From: Candidatus Bathyarchaeota archaeon
GTDB lineage: Archaea > Thermoproteota > Bathyarchaeia > Bathyarchaeales > Bathycorpusculaceae
Length of the DNA stretch: 64,000 nucleotides
Direction of reading: 5' to 3'
Assembly (NCBI GenBank): GCA_023488905.1
Contig: JAMDCQ010000015.1
Location: forward strand, 1-64,000
Under the pieces are notes generated by a model that saw only the letters and a program-made list of their open reading frames with translations, had not been told where the DNA came from and searched no databases. Shown one piece after another: positions 55,824 to 64,000 of the stretch (position 1 is the first letter of the stretch; each line of letters starts with the position of its first letter). A program made the translations under genes and the position numbers.

Positions 55824-57506
55824 CTACTGAACTGTGGCTTTCATTGGGAGAGCGGCTCGTTTGGCGGTTTCCTCAGTTAGCATCCCAATTAACTGCCCGT
55901 TTTTCACAATCGCTGCGCGCTTGAAACCCTTCTCAGCCATTATCTTCATCGCTGTCACCATGGACTCGTCACCCAGCAGAATAATCAGCGGAGTAAACTT
56001 GAGGTCTTTTGCGAGGGTCTTCTGCGGATTCTTGCGGGTATCTATGATTTCTCTTAGGACTTCGCGGTCGTTTATGACGCCGAGGGGTTTGTGGCGTTCA
56101 GTGATGAGCACAGCGTTCACGTTGTTTTGTAGCATCCGCTGCACGACCTGAGTGACGGTGTCGGTGCTTTCAACTTCGATGGTTGGCAGTTTTGTGCCGG
56201 CTTGGCTGCTGATTTCGGTGATGTCTATGCCGCGTTTCCAGATGTCGTTTAGCATTTCGCTTGTGCGTTCGATTTGGCTGGTGTCTGTTGAGTAGAAGGT
56301 GTCGGGTAAGTAGAAGGCGGACTCCGCGAATTCGTTTAGCGGGGGAGTTTTGAACATGAAGAGGTGTTTGTTGTCCACCAACATCATCGTTAGGTAGCTG
56401 ATGGGGACATGCTTGATTTCGTAGTGTTTGGCAAGTTTCTGGGCGGGCTCCAAATTATCCAAATCAATTGACGCCATTAAGCGAATCTTGAGACCTTTCC
56501 TAAAAAAATTGATGAGGGGATCGTCTTCAGCGAGGCGATTAACGCTCTGCGAAGAGGCGATGATGACAACGTCTTTTTTGGCGGAGTCCAGCACTTTGGT
56601 TACTTTATTCCAAGCTTCCTCCGCGCCCTTAATCACCAAGGTTTCCCCGATTGGAATACCGCTTTTAAGCTCGTCGATGCGTCTTGAGGCGTCAACACCG
56701 CTCTGCCACATCTGCACAAAAAACGCCTTCAAAACTGAAATGAACATTTTATCGTTAATCCACAGCCCTTCATCTTCCAAGTTGAGCACGGAGGCTTCGT
56801 TGCCAAAGGGCGCGTAGAGGATGGCTTCTTCCTCGTCTTTGATGAGGAAGCGTGGGAAGAATTTGGCGCCCATGTTGACGTGGCGGAGTTTTATGTTGAG
56901 TTCTTGGTTGTTTATGCTTCGGTCGAGGCGTTCAGCCACTTTGAGGTTCTCGTTGGACACGTTAGTTATGATTTGAACTTGCACGTTTCGGTCTTTAGAT
57001 GGTTCCACTGCCGCATCAAAGACGCCTGCGGTGTCTTCCTGAATCAGCCCCAGGGAAGTCGTTAAAACGATAATTTCAGATTTGGATTCCTCGATCATGT
57101 TGAGCATTTTTGAGTGAATCTTTTTCTTGCCTGTTATGATGGAGAATTTGGCGACGGGGTACTCGGATTCAGGGGCGCTTATTGATTGCCAGGCTGTTAA
57201 GAGGTTCTGTTTCTGATCGTTTAGGGTGACGACCTCGTTCTTTTTGGCGGTTATAAAGTTATCAACTAAGGCAGAGAACGGAACGATCGTGAAGCGTGTG
57301 GGGCGCTCCAAGGTTGCTTCTATGAAGCCTTTTTCTTGGAGTTTTTTGAATGTGCGGTAAGCCTGCACGCGTTCCATCTTTAGGCGTTTGGCGACGAAGC
57401 TGGTGGATTGCACGCCGCTCTTGGCGAGAAACATGTACACTTGAATCTCTCGCTTTGACAAACCCAGAATCTGTAGAAAGCGGGTTACGTCTTTTTCACT
57501 CATCAA
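55824..57506 (-). CDS. TrmB-like regulator with tandem sensor domains and C-terminal CBS pair
   Basis: A 560-residue regulator. Residues 5-75 are a TrmB winged helix (LGLSKREIQVYMFLAKSGVQSTSFVAKRLKMERVQAYRTFKKLQEKG). About 115-285 and 300-425 look like two tandem TrmB effector or PLD-like sensor modules. The C-terminus (about 440-555) is a CBS pair (VTQVVQRMLQNNVNAVLITERHKPLGVINDREVLREI; MVTAMKIMAEKGFKRAAIVKNGQLIGMLTEE). CBS pairs bind adenine nucleotides, so this could combine sugar and energy sensing. It lies 80 bases before tpiA and probably controls the glycolysis/glycogen genes. Confidence 0.82.
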   Translation of the reverse strand: MMSEKDVTRFLQILGLSKREIQVYMFLAKSGVQSTSFVAKRLKMERVQAYRTFKKLQEKGFIEATLERPTRFTIVPFSALVDNFITAKKNEVVTLNDQKQNLLTAWQSISAPESEYPVAKFSIITGKKKIHSKMLNMIEESKSEIIVLTTSLGLIQEDTAGVFDAAVEPSKDRNVQVQIITNVSNENLKVAERLDRSINNQELNIKLRHVNMGAKFFPRFLIKDEEEAILYAPFGNEASVLNLEDEGLWINDKMFISVLKAFFVQMWQSGVDASRRIDELKSGIPIGETLVIKGAEEAWNKVTKVLDSAKKDVVIIASSQSVNRLAEDDPLINFFRKGLKIRLMASIDLDNLEPAQKLAKHYEIKHVPISYLTMMLVDNKHLFMFKTPPLNEFAESAFYLPDTFYSTDTSQIERTSEMLNDIWKRGIDITEISSQAGTKLPTIEVESTDTVTQVVQRMLQNNVNAVLITERHKPLGVINDREVLREIIDTRKNPQKTLAKDLKFTPLIILLGDESMVTAMKIMAEKGFKRAAIVKNGQLIGMLTEETAKRAALPMKATVQ

Positions 57507-57607
57507 TTAACCGCCGTGCAAAACACCGCATAAACAATTGTAAAGTAGGTTGAAGCACCTAATAAATTGTATCTTTTTTGACACAACAAAACACAATAAT
57601 TATGGAT

Positions 57608-58273
57608 TTAAACAAGCGTCCGCTGCTTGCTTCCATGCTCAGCCTTAGCGCGCCGGGCAGGCTCCCAAGATTTCCGCACACAACTCGGATAACAACCCCC
57701 ATTCTCACACAGCAACCGCTTGAGGAACCCCATGGTTTCGTCGTCGGTTAAGTAGCCGCTGCCGAAGTCGCCGTACGTGACCTTGAGGGCGTTGATTTCT
57801 CTGTCCCGCTCTACCTTAGCTATGATTGATGCGGCTGAAACCACTGGGTATGTGCGGTCTGCTTTATGCTTTGAAATGATTGTTGTTTGGGTTGTGAGGC
57901 ACTCTTTGATGTGCTCGCCGAAGCGTTCCTGCCGCACGTCGGCGGCGTCCACGTAGGCTTCGTCTGGGTGAAGTTCATGGATGATTTTTGCCATGGTCTG
58001 AGCTTCGAGGCGGTTGAGTTTGTAGAGTGTGCGTTTGCTGCGGACGGCTTTGTCGATGATGTAGGGGGGGACTTTTATGGTGTGGTAGCTTTGGACGAGT
58101 TTTAAAATTTCTGGGTAGAGCGCTTCGCGTTTCTTAGGTGTGAGCAGTTTTGAGTCTTTGACGCCTAACCCTGCGAGTTGGGGCAGCTTTTCTGATTGTA
58201 CACAGACACCCGCAACCACAAGTGGCCCAATTACGCATCCGCGTCCCGCTTCATCTACCCCCGCAACCAGCAT
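57608..58273 (-). CDS. rnhB: Ribonuclease HII
   Basis: Removes ribonucleotides from RNA-DNA hybrids. The 221-residue protein has GVDEAGRGCVIGPLVVAGV with catalytic Asp and Glu, KDSKLLTPKKRE, YVDAADV and the conserved SAASIIAKVERDREI. Last gene of the gfcR-mtnA-endonuclease run. Confidence 0.95.
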   Translation of the reverse strand: MLVAGVDEAGRGCVIGPLVVAGVCVQSEKLPQLAGLGVKDSKLLTPKKREALYPEILKLVQSYHTIKVPPYIIDKAVRSKRTLYKLNRLEAQTMAKIIHELHPDEAYVDAADVRQERFGEHIKECLTTQTTIISKHKADRTYPVVSAASIIAKVERDREINALKVTYGDFGSGYLTDDETMGFLKRLLCENGGCYPSCVRKSWEPARRAKAEHGSKQRTLV

Positions 58274-58336
58274 AAGATGTTTCCTCTGTGAGATTGCATC
58301 GATTTCTAGTGTATAATGCTTTTCTAAAAAGGTAGG

Positions 58337-58891
58337 TTAGACTGGTAAGTGCATCTCGCCCACCGAGTAATGCACGATTTCGCCTCGACGGTTCATAACT
58401 GCCAAAACCAACTCTTTCTTTTGACTCTGACACTTCTGCAACGCAGCCGCCAAGTCGCTAATGGGTAAAGGTTTGCCTTCCTGCGTCACCAAAATCAGAT
58501 ACGGCGCTGTATCCTTGCCGTATGCCCCGCGCTCATAGATACGGAAGTCGATGCCTGCGCCGAAGCCTTCGCGCACCACGTACCCGCGGCTTCGCAGGTC
58601 ACGGTAAACAAGGTAGTTTACCCAAGCGTTCTCGTTTTGCGCTTCGTAACAGTGGAGTACCGCCTGAAAATCCATATTTGCGCCATCTACATTTTGGACT
58701 TCCAGCATGCCCTTGTCTTGCAGGTAGAGTGACTCAAAAAACGCCAACGTGAAAACCTTGCCCTCAACTGTGCCGTATCCGCGGTTGGTAAGCTGGTCGA
58801 TGCTGCTCTGCTCAGAGACGACTACGCCCTCCTCTGCGATGGTGCCTGTGGTTCGGAATTCTACCAGTGCTGCTTTTTTTGGTTCACTCAT
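58337..58891 (-). CDS. tRNA-splicing endonuclease, structural (non-catalytic) subunit
   Basis: A 184-residue paralogue of the 40894 endonuclease: VYRDLRSRGYVVREGFGAGIDFRIYERG corresponds to [28 protein letters not shown]. Y119 and K159 remain, but the catalytic His is replaced by T128 (DTAPYL against EHAPYM). This resembles the beta subunit of alpha2beta2 crenarchaeal enzymes. A longer frame starts at 58993, inside mtnA; ATG 58891, 25 bases after the mtnA stop, is preferred. Confidence 0.85.
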   Translation of the reverse strand: MSEPKKAALVEFRTTGTIAEEGVVVSEQSSIDQLTNRGYGTVEGKVFTLAFFESLYLQDKGMLEVQNVDGANMDFQAVLHCYEAQNENAWVNYLVYRDLRSRGYVVREGFGAGIDFRIYERGAYGKDTAPYLILVTQEGKPLPISDLAAALQKCQSQKKELVLAVMNRRGEIVHYSVGEMHLPV

Positions 58892-58916
58892 AATTATCCG
58901 CTTCGCAGGGGGTATG

Positions 58917-59939
58917 TTATAGTTTTCCTTTCTTAAAGGCGGGAAAGTCTTTGCTGTAGTATACTTTTGTTTCGCAGATAATCGCAGTAACATACTTCAG
59001 CGGCGTGGCGTCAAAAGCGGGGTTGTAGACGGCGACTCCATCTGGGGCGGTTTGCTGGCAACCCACATGGGTGACTTCTTCGGGTTTGCGTTCCTCTATG
59101 GTTACATCTGCGGCTTTGCATGATAAATCAAAAGTGGATTTGGGCGCGGCGACGTAGAAGGGTATCTTGTGTTCATGAGCTAGGACCGCTACGCCGTAGG
59201 TGCCGATTTTGTTGAAAACCGCGTCCTGCACGATGCGGTCAGCGCCCACAATGACTTTGTCCACTAAGCCCTTGCTCATGACATGCGCAGCCATGTTGTC
59301 GGTAATTAGGGTGACGGGTATGCCATCGCGTTTCAACTCGTAAGCCGTTAACCTTGCACCCTGCAGAAGAGGCCGAGTTTCGTCAGCGATAACCTTGATT
59401 TTCTTGCCCCCCTCCCACGCAGCCCGTATGACTCCGAGGGCGGTGCCGTATTCGACAGTTGCAAGTTCACCCGCGTTGCAGTGGGTCAAAATCGTGTCGC
59501 CGTCTTCGATGAGGACTGAGCCGTTTTTGCCAATCGCGCGGTTCTGGGCGGCGTCTTCGTCGGCGATTTTCTGGGCTTCCTCAATAACTGCGGCTTTGAG
59601 CTCTTCTACGCCACCCGAGAAAGTTTTCGCCTTGCCCAATACGCGGTCAACGCCCCAAAACAAGTTAACTGCGGTGGGTCTCTGAGCCTTAATGAGCGCA
59701 CCTGCCGTCTCGAGTTCTGCGAGTAATTGCTTTGTGGTTTTAGCTTTGGATCTGTAAGCGGCAATCGCAACACCAAACCCCGCTGCTGCACCCAAAAGCG
59801 GAGCACCTCGAACGCGGAGCGTTTTTATGGCTTCTGCCATTTGCTCGACGGTTTTGATTTCTAAGGTGGCTTCTTGTAGGGGAAGCTTGGTTTGGTCAGG
59901 AGTGATAACTGTACCGTTCTGCCACTTAATCATTCGCAT
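58917..59939 (-). CDS. mtnA: S-methyl-5-thioribose-1-phosphate isomerase (aIF2B-like family)
   Basis: Isomerises methylthioribose-1-phosphate in methionine salvage. About 340 residues, with RVRGAPLLGAAAGFGVA, catalytic Cys in THCNAGELATVEYGTALGV and Asp in IVGADRIVQDAVFNKIGTY, and a C-terminal NPAFDATPLKYVTAIICE. It belongs to the aIF2B superfamily, so related sugar-phosphate isomerases are the alternative. ATG at 59939 has GAGG eight bases upstream, so the longer frame from 59975 is not used. Confidence 0.87.
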   Translation of the reverse strand: MRMIKWQNGTVITPDQTKLPLQEATLEIKTVEQMAEAIKTLRVRGAPLLGAAAGFGVAIAAYRSKAKTTKQLLAELETAGALIKAQRPTAVNLFWGVDRVLGKAKTFSGGVEELKAAVIEEAQKIADEDAAQNRAIGKNGSVLIEDGDTILTHCNAGELATVEYGTALGVIRAAWEGGKKIKVIADETRPLLQGARLTAYELKRDGIPVTLITDNMAAHVMSKGLVDKVIVGADRIVQDAVFNKIGTYGVAVLAHEHKIPFYVAAPKSTFDLSCKAADVTIEERKPEEVTHVGCQQTAPDGVAVYNPAFDATPLKYVTAIICETKVYYSKDFPAFKKGKL

Positions 59940-59961
59940 GTATAGTTCCTCTTTTGGCGGT

Positions 59962-60711
59962 TTAGCTACGATCAAAAGGAGACTTGAGATGGGTAACGAC
60001 TTCGACAGGAGAGTCTTCGCCTGACTTTAGACGCTTCTTCCATTCCTCGCCCACCGCGATAAGCGAGAATATTCCTGAGACTTCGGCTTTGGATTTCTTC
60101 ACCAAATTCACCAGCGCCTCCTGCGTCTCGCCGCTCTTAATCATATCATCCACCACAAGCACGCTGTCACGTTTCTTGATGGATTCCTTGGGAATATAGA
60201 GCGTCACTGTTACGCCGCTGTCGCGTCCCAAAATGTATGTTTCTTCAAGAAAAGCTTTGACCCCGACTTCCTTGTTGCGTTTCGCCACGATGAGGTTTAC
60301 GCCGAGTGCGTTTGCAACCATAGTGGCTAAGGGGATGCCGTCGGTTGCTGCTGTTAAGATTTTTGTAACACGTTTACCCGCGAAATTGGCTAGGGCGTGG
60401 TTTGCGGCTTGTTGGAGTATATTGTAGTCTCCGACGATTTCGGTGTTGTCAAAGTAGCCGATGTCGTCGAATTTGATTCTACTGCGCAGTTCCGCTTCAA
60501 GCCCGACGAGTTTAGTGAGGACACGCCAAAGTTGTTTAGCGCGGGTGGTGTTGGGCAACACGTGACCTTTGGCGTAGCGACTCAGCACTGTAACGGGTAA
60601 GCCTGTTTTGGAGGCTAACTCGCGGTAAGTGATGTTTCGCTTGTATTTTGCTGTGCGTAAAAGCTCGATTGTCATTAATCGAAGTTTTAGGTCTTCTGCG
60701 TGAGTGCTCAA
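59962..60711 (-). CDS. gfcR: GfcR-type transcriptional regulator with PRTase domain
   Basis: Archaeal regulator with an N-terminal helix-turn-helix (ITYRELASKTGLPVTVLSRYAKGHVLPNTTRAKQLW) and a C-terminal type I phosphoribosyltransferase-like domain. The PRPP loop VLVVDDMIKSGETQEAL is intact. GfcR controls glycolytic genes in haloarchaea and was formerly annotated PyrE-like. Here it precedes mtnA, so sugar phosphate or ribose phosphate sensing is likely. TTG start. Confidence 0.9.
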   Translation of the reverse strand: MSTHAEDLKLRLMTIELLRTAKYKRNITYRELASKTGLPVTVLSRYAKGHVLPNTTRAKQLWRVLTKLVGLEAELRSRIKFDDIGYFDNTEIVGDYNILQQAANHALANFAGKRVTKILTAATDGIPLATMVANALGVNLIVAKRNKEVGVKAFLEETYILGRDSGVTVTLYIPKESIKKRDSVLVVDDMIKSGETQEALVNLVKKSKAEVSGIFSLIAVGEEWKKRLKSGEDSPVEVVTHLKSPFDRS

Positions 60712-60846
60712 CTTCCCTTTACCCCAATTTACACATATACGTCAATTAATATAATGATACCTACTAGTGCAGGTTGGAGATTTATAACTTTCCGTTAAAA
60801 AATCGAGGCAATAAAATGAAACCTGAAAAAGAAGCAGATTTCAGGT

Positions 60847-61212
60847 TTAGTATTTAGTGAAGTAGATTACGCCGTTTTCTTTGAAACCACGCAACAACTC
60901 ACAGTGACGCAGAACCGCGAACTCCCGCTCCAAAGCCTCAGGCGAAAGGCCAAGCGCCTTCATGGTTTCTTCGCGGCTGATGCGCCCTTTCTGCACGACG
61001 AGGTCATAGATTTTCTTCTGCACCCCGCTCAACCCGTCTGTGCCTGTTTGCCCAAGCTGTTTACGCACCATCAAAGTGGAGGAGACCGCGGTGGGGTCGC
61101 AGGTTTTGGGAGGATTCATCAAATCAAAGCAGCAATCTTCACAAAGGGATTTGCCTTGATAGGTGTTAACTTCGTTTTCAGCTAGTTCTAAGCCGCAACG
61201 TTCACACTTCAT
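60847..61212 (-). CDS. Zinc-finger/winged-helix hypothetical protein
   Basis: About 121 residues. N-terminal zinc finger MKCERCGLELAENEVNTYQGKSLCEDCCFD (CxxC, CxxC) followed by a winged-helix-like region, SGVQKKIYDLVVQKGRISREETMKALGLSPEALEREFAVLRHCELLRGF. ATG at 61212 with GAGG nine bases upstream is preferred over 61233. Probably DNA or protein binding; no named family recognised. Confidence 0.75.
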   Translation of the reverse strand: MKCERCGLELAENEVNTYQGKSLCEDCCFDLMNPPKTCDPTAVSSTLMVRKQLGQTGTDGLSGVQKKIYDLVVQKGRISREETMKALGLSPEALEREFAVLRHCELLRGFKENGVIYFTKY

Positions 61213-61328
61213 ACTATTTGCCTCAAACGTCATACTGGCGACACAGTTTATTTCTCTTTCGCAGACGCGTAGAAAATATAGGTTTTTTAAATGGAAAAGA
61301 GACTGCTATAACAAACGGGGATATTGGG

Positions 61329-61880
61329 ATGCAGCGGCTTCAGCGGCTATTCATACTTGCCTTGTTCGGCTCAATCATCTTTGTCGCCAACATGTTCCTG
61401 CCGCCACCGTTCAACTACCTCATGATGGTCATCCAAGCCGTATTTTTGGCTTTAAGCGCTCTCTTCATTAAACGAGCAGGCGCAATGTATGCCGGTGCAA
61501 TCGGCGGATTATTAACAGCGTTACTAAGTGGTTCCGCTCTTGGACCCTTCACGTTCTTCTTCAGTTTCCTCTTCGGCGTCTTTGTAGACCTTTTCCTGTT
61601 CGCTTTCAGAATTAAAGGGACACGAGAAGGCGTAAATCGCAACCGCCTCATAGCTGCGATGGCGCTCAGTACCTTAATGATTGCGGTTTCAAGTTACTCC
61701 GCTTTTGCGTTACTGCCCCAATCCTTTAATCTGGAAAAAATTGCTTTTGTCAGCCTCTTCATCCAGCCAAGCCCGATGCTGACGGTGTTGGTGTTGTTTA
61801 TGGGTCCCGCAACAGGTGCCGTGGCAGGGTATGCCTCCGCTTACCTTTGGAACAGGTACCTGCGCTACATCAGCGTTTAA
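61329..61880 (+). CDS. Integral membrane protein, ECF transporter S-component-like
   Basis: About 183 residues with five or six helices (RLFILALFGSIIFVANMFL; MMVIQAVFLALSALFI; GAIGGLLTALLSGS; FFFSFLFGVFVDLFLFAFRI). Size and hydropathy match substrate-binding S components of ECF vitamin transporters, but no A or T component is adjacent, so this is tentative. The open frame begins at 61218; ATG at 61329 preceded by TATTGGG is chosen. Divergent from the zinc-finger gene. Confidence 0.65.
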   Translation: MQRLQRLFILALFGSIIFVANMFLPPPFNYLMMVIQAVFLALSALFIKRAGAMYAGAIGGLLTALLSGSALGPFTFFFSFLFGVFVDLFLFAFRIKGTREGVNRNRLIAAMALSTLMIAVSSYSAFALLPQSFNLEKIAFVSLFIQPSPMLTVLVLFMGPATGAVAGYASAYLWNRYLRYISV

Positions 61881-62151
61881 GTGTCCTTGAATTCAGCCTT
61901 GATTTTTTCATCCACAAGCTTAGCAATCATCAAATTAGAAATAAACACACACCGAACGCCCAAAAGCTCAGCGAGTTCAGCGGGTTTCTGGTCCTGCGTA
62001 ACCAGCAGCAAATCGTGTTTGAGGGCGTATTCAACCACATCGCGGTCTTTAGCTGCCTTTAACCTGCTTCCTGAGCAGTCAAAACTTCATAGCCTAAAGT
62101 CTCGAAGTACTCTTTTAGGCCAGCGTACATCTCATCAAGTAAGAGCTTCAT
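61877..62151 (-). pseudogene. Frameshifted PIN-like (DUF5615/Mut7-C type) domain gene
   Basis: ATG at 62151 opens MKLLLDEMYAGLKEYFETLGYEVL, the classic start of a DUF5615 PIN-like protein, then hits TAA at 62059-62061. The +1 alternative frame continues SGSRLKAAKDRDVVEYALKHDLLLVTQDQKPAELAELLGVRCVF to a stop at 61877. One base is missing, most simply in the A-run at 62081-62084 (T-run on the coding strand). No partner antitoxin gene is recognised. It overlaps the membrane protein stop by four bases. Real decay or sequencing error. Confidence 0.72.
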
Positions 62152-62207
62152 AGCAACCGCTTACTCACTGAGAGAACAAAAATATTTAGGGTTTACCCAA
62201 AAAAGCT

Positions 62208-62840
62208 TTAGTCTATGAGCAGTAGCGCAAATGAGTCTGCGCTTTTCGTGAACGGGAAAGTGAATGCTATGCCAGCGTTGGCTGCAGTTTTCTTTACGTT
62301 TACGCCTATTGCGTCCTCGGACATGCGTGCCAGTTCGGGGTGGCGGCAGATTTTTGTTTCTGTGTTACATTTTTCGCAGAGTTGACAATGCCCAGAAATG
62401 AACGAGATGGCAAGCGAGTAGCCTTGATTCATGGCGGCTTTTTCTAAGCTTACGACGCTTTCGAGCATTTGGCGTTTGGAGTCTTTCCAGTCCTGCCAGA
62501 ACTTGGCGGCTTTTTCTTTGGAGTCTTTGGGGACCGTGGGGTCGGTTTCGTAGGTCATTAGGTACTTGTAGACTTCTGGTTCGGCGGTGGCGTTGGTGGT
62601 GAACTTCAGGAACATGGCGTAGCTGTATTCGGAAACGATTTTTCGGAATTGCTCAGCGGTGGGTGTGTAGGGTGGGCAGGCGAGGGTTTTGCCGTAGTGG
62701 TTGCAGCCGACTTTGCATTTTAAGACGACGCGGTCTTCGACGACGACTTTGCTGGTTTGGATGATTTTGGCGTCTGCTGCGCCTTTTTCGAGGGCTAACT
62801 TGACGAGGAACTCGAATTTTTGTGTATCATTCTCTGGCAT
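62208..62840 (-). CDS. DUF2284 cysteine-rich metal-binding protein
   Basis: About 210 residues. The family Cys pattern is clear: CKVGCNHYGKTLACPPYTP and later CQLCEKCNTETKICRHPELARMS. This would bind Fe-S or another metal; the biological role is unknown. The open frame starts at 63128 with 96 extra codons unlike the family; ATG at 62840 fits a TATA (CGTTTATATC, about 62876-62885) upstream. Confidence 0.85.
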   Translation of the reverse strand: MPENDTQKFEFLVKLALEKGAADAKIIQTSKVVVEDRVVLKCKVGCNHYGKTLACPPYTPTAEQFRKIVSEYSYAMFLKFTTNATAEPEVYKYLMTYETDPTVPKDSKEKAAKFWQDWKDSKRQMLESVVSLEKAAMNQGYSLAISFISGHCQLCEKCNTETKICRHPELARMSEDAIGVNVKKTAANAGIAFTFPFTKSADSFALLLID

Positions 62841-62994
62841 AAGGGTCACTGGTTGCTGGGCTTGAAGTAGGCTTTTGATATAAACGTTTAGCAGCCCAAG
62901 CGGTTTTGGGTTGATTAAGATCGAGATGACAGTGGGCACATTTGGGGGTATTAGAATCAGTTGCGGAAACAATAGTGAGGGTGAACTTGGCTGC

Positions 62995-63110
62995 TTTAAA
63001 TAAGGGAGGGGAGGTGACTGGTGAGAGGCCGCGTGGTTTAGCAGGTGGACTACTTTCACGGAAAACGCAGCCGCTGCCACGGAATCACTGTGTTTAGGTG
63101 CGTTTTTCGC
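62995..63110 (+). repeat. Dispersed element, head plus partial body (copy H)
   Basis: Starts with TTTAAATAAGGGAGGGGAGG and continues with ACTGGTGAGAGGCCGCGTGG. Downstream it shares CACGGAAAACGCAGCCGCTGCC-type sequence with the minus strand of copy F. Arms around it are divergent. Otherwise 62841-63287 holds no gene I can support. Confidence 0.5.
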
Positions 63111-63287
63111 CAACATATTAGGATCCAAATATCAGACCCATGCAGAAACCTAAAGAGGGATCCTAACAGGCGGCAAGTGGGTGCGTTTAGCGCATTGCCC
63201 AGTGCAGAAAAAACCACAATCTAACCTTTGTGTTATATGCTGACCCGCCAAGTTGGTGGCAGAGGGTCTATGAGCGTTGCATGAAAG

Positions 63288-64000
63288 CTACTGTGGCGGG
63301 TTAATTTTTATCTGGTAGAGGTTGGGCCAGTTTTTGCCGGTTACGAATAAGCGATCGTTTTGGGCATCATATGCTATGCCGTTGAGCACTGCGTTTGAGT
63401 CGCTTGACTGGTAGATTCCAGTCAGGTCAATCCAGCCCTTAACTAGCCCCGTTTGCGGATTGATTACGGCGATTTTTTGTTCCATAAAAATGTTAGCGTA
63501 AATGTCACCGTTTACGTATTCAAGCTCGTTTAAGTAATGTATGGCTTTGTCGCCGTCTTTAACGCTTATTTGCCCAGTTACTGTGTAACTGTTGGGATCT
63601 ATGAAGTACAGCGTCGAGGAACCGTCACTCATAATCAGCTTTGCACCGTCGTAGGTTAAACCCCAACCCTGTGTGGCATAACTAAAGTTTCCCAATAAAC
63701 TAAACGTCTCTTTATCATAAACAAACCCGACATGCTCAAGCCAAGTTAATTGAATCAATGAACCATTAACTAACGTTAAGCCTTCGCCGAAAAACTCGCT
63801 GGAAAGCGCATATTCTTGTAGGACGCTGCCGCTTGCAAGGTCAACCCGTCGCAGATATGAATTTCCATAGCCGCCTGTGCTTTCAAAAAGCGCTCCATCA
63901 TGGAATATTAGGCCTTCAGTGAATGCGTTAGTATCATGCGGATAGGTGTTGATAATTTGGTATGTGTATGTTGGGGCATTACTGGCGGGATTTGTCGGTA
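63288..64000 (-). CDS. Glutaminyl-peptide cyclotransferase-like beta-propeller protein, 5' cut by window edge
   Basis: The frame is open from 64000 and reads YQIINTYPHDTNAFTEGLIFHDGALFESTGGYGNSYLRRVDLASGSVLQEY before an internal TTG at 63758. This opening and the later FGEGLTLVNGSLIQLTW, ELEYVNGDIYANIF and GIAYDAQNDRLFVTGKNWPNLYQI are typical of five-bladed glutaminyl cyclases, which form pyroglutamate at N-termini of secreted proteins. Likely extracellular; the start is outside the window. Confidence 0.9.
   Translation of the reverse strand, partial: PTNPASNAPTYTYQIINTYPHDTNAFTEGLIFHDGALFESTGGYGNSYLRRVDLASGSVLQEYALSSEFFGEGLTLVNGSLIQLTWLEHVGFVYDKETFSLLGNFSYATQGWGLTYDGAKLIMSDGSSTLYFIDPNSYTVTGQISVKDGDKAIHYLNELEYVNGDIYANIFMEQKIAVINPQTGLVKGWIDLTGIYQSSDSNAVLNGIAYDAQNDRLFVTGKNWPNLYQIKINPPQ

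Noticed and set aside
62841..63128. 96-codon N-terminal extension of the DUF2284 protein
   Set aside because: Pro/Ser/Leu-rich translation of promoter and repeat DNA; the TATA box lies within it.
63129..63287. Short non-coding region before the glutaminyl cyclase stop
   Set aside because: No ORF, repeat or promoter signal that I can support.

Overview
The window looks like a chromosomal segment of an uncultured TACK-type archaeon, most plausibly Bathyarchaeia-like. Evidence: archaeal aIF2-beta, a CdvB/ESCRT-III protein, archaeal triosephosphate isomerase, two unequal tRNA-splicing endonuclease subunits, GfcR and TrmB regulators, archaeal TATA boxes, and many TTG/GTG starts behind GAGG-type ribosome sites. 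The lineage call is inference from gene content; no rRNA is present.

Layout. 1-6200: an archaeal type IV pilus/secretion-like locus (VirB11/GspE ATPase, TadC-like membrane platform, three small membrane or pilin-like proteins, and a membrane-anchored beta-propeller gene with a frameshift), followed by a TrmB regulator. 7765-8745: an intact tRNA-Pro(GGG), a ferritin-like gene and a decayed partial copy of the same tRNA, which resembles an integration scar. 8946-20249: one tightly overlapping operon with a fused ChlI/ChlD chelatase motor, a BtuFCD-type ABC importer, the large chelatase subunit CobN, CbiZ and an ABC-2 transporter pair; together they suggest import, remodelling and metal insertion of corrinoids or related tetrapyrroles. 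20336-23734: a 3.2-kb block (histidine kinase, DUF59, HIT, fasciclin) bracketed by a perfect 118-bp inverted repeat.

23834-43966 is mostly housekeeping: an aldo/keto reductase with ferredoxin tail, WbqC-like, DUF424/aIF2-beta, coiled-coil/DUF373/prenyl synthase, an OBG-type GTPase, a sedolisin protease, CdvB, a zinc-ribbon microprotein, a winged-helix regulator and secreted beta-propeller that share an operator-like palindrome, UbiA, a sugar nucleotidyltransferase, the catalytic tRNA endonuclease, a PhoU-like protein and GlyRS. 43967-49309 is the accessory part: about 1.1 kb of degenerate stem-loop repeats, a 1052-residue SIR2-STAND-TPR protein that resembles an antiviral NTPase, and a divergent winged-helix/nuclease-like pair.

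49345-60711 carries a GT39 glycosyltransferase, GalT and a glycolysis/glycogen group (TpiA, DUF89, debranching enzyme) next to a TrmB-CBS regulator, then a gfcR-mtnA-endonuclease subunit-rnhB run. The end holds a zinc-finger/winged-helix protein, a membrane protein, a frameshifted PIN-like gene, a DUF2284 protein and a glutaminyl cyclase running off the edge.

The strongest candidates for undescribed biology are (i) the SIR2-STAND protein with a substituted catalytic histidine position and a C-terminal cold-shock-like segment, (ii) a dispersed intergenic repeat family with covarying stems, and (iii) the chelatase/transport/CbiZ operon with a perfect palindrome at its promoter. Three apparent single-base frameshifts occur, so some broken genes may be assembly errors.
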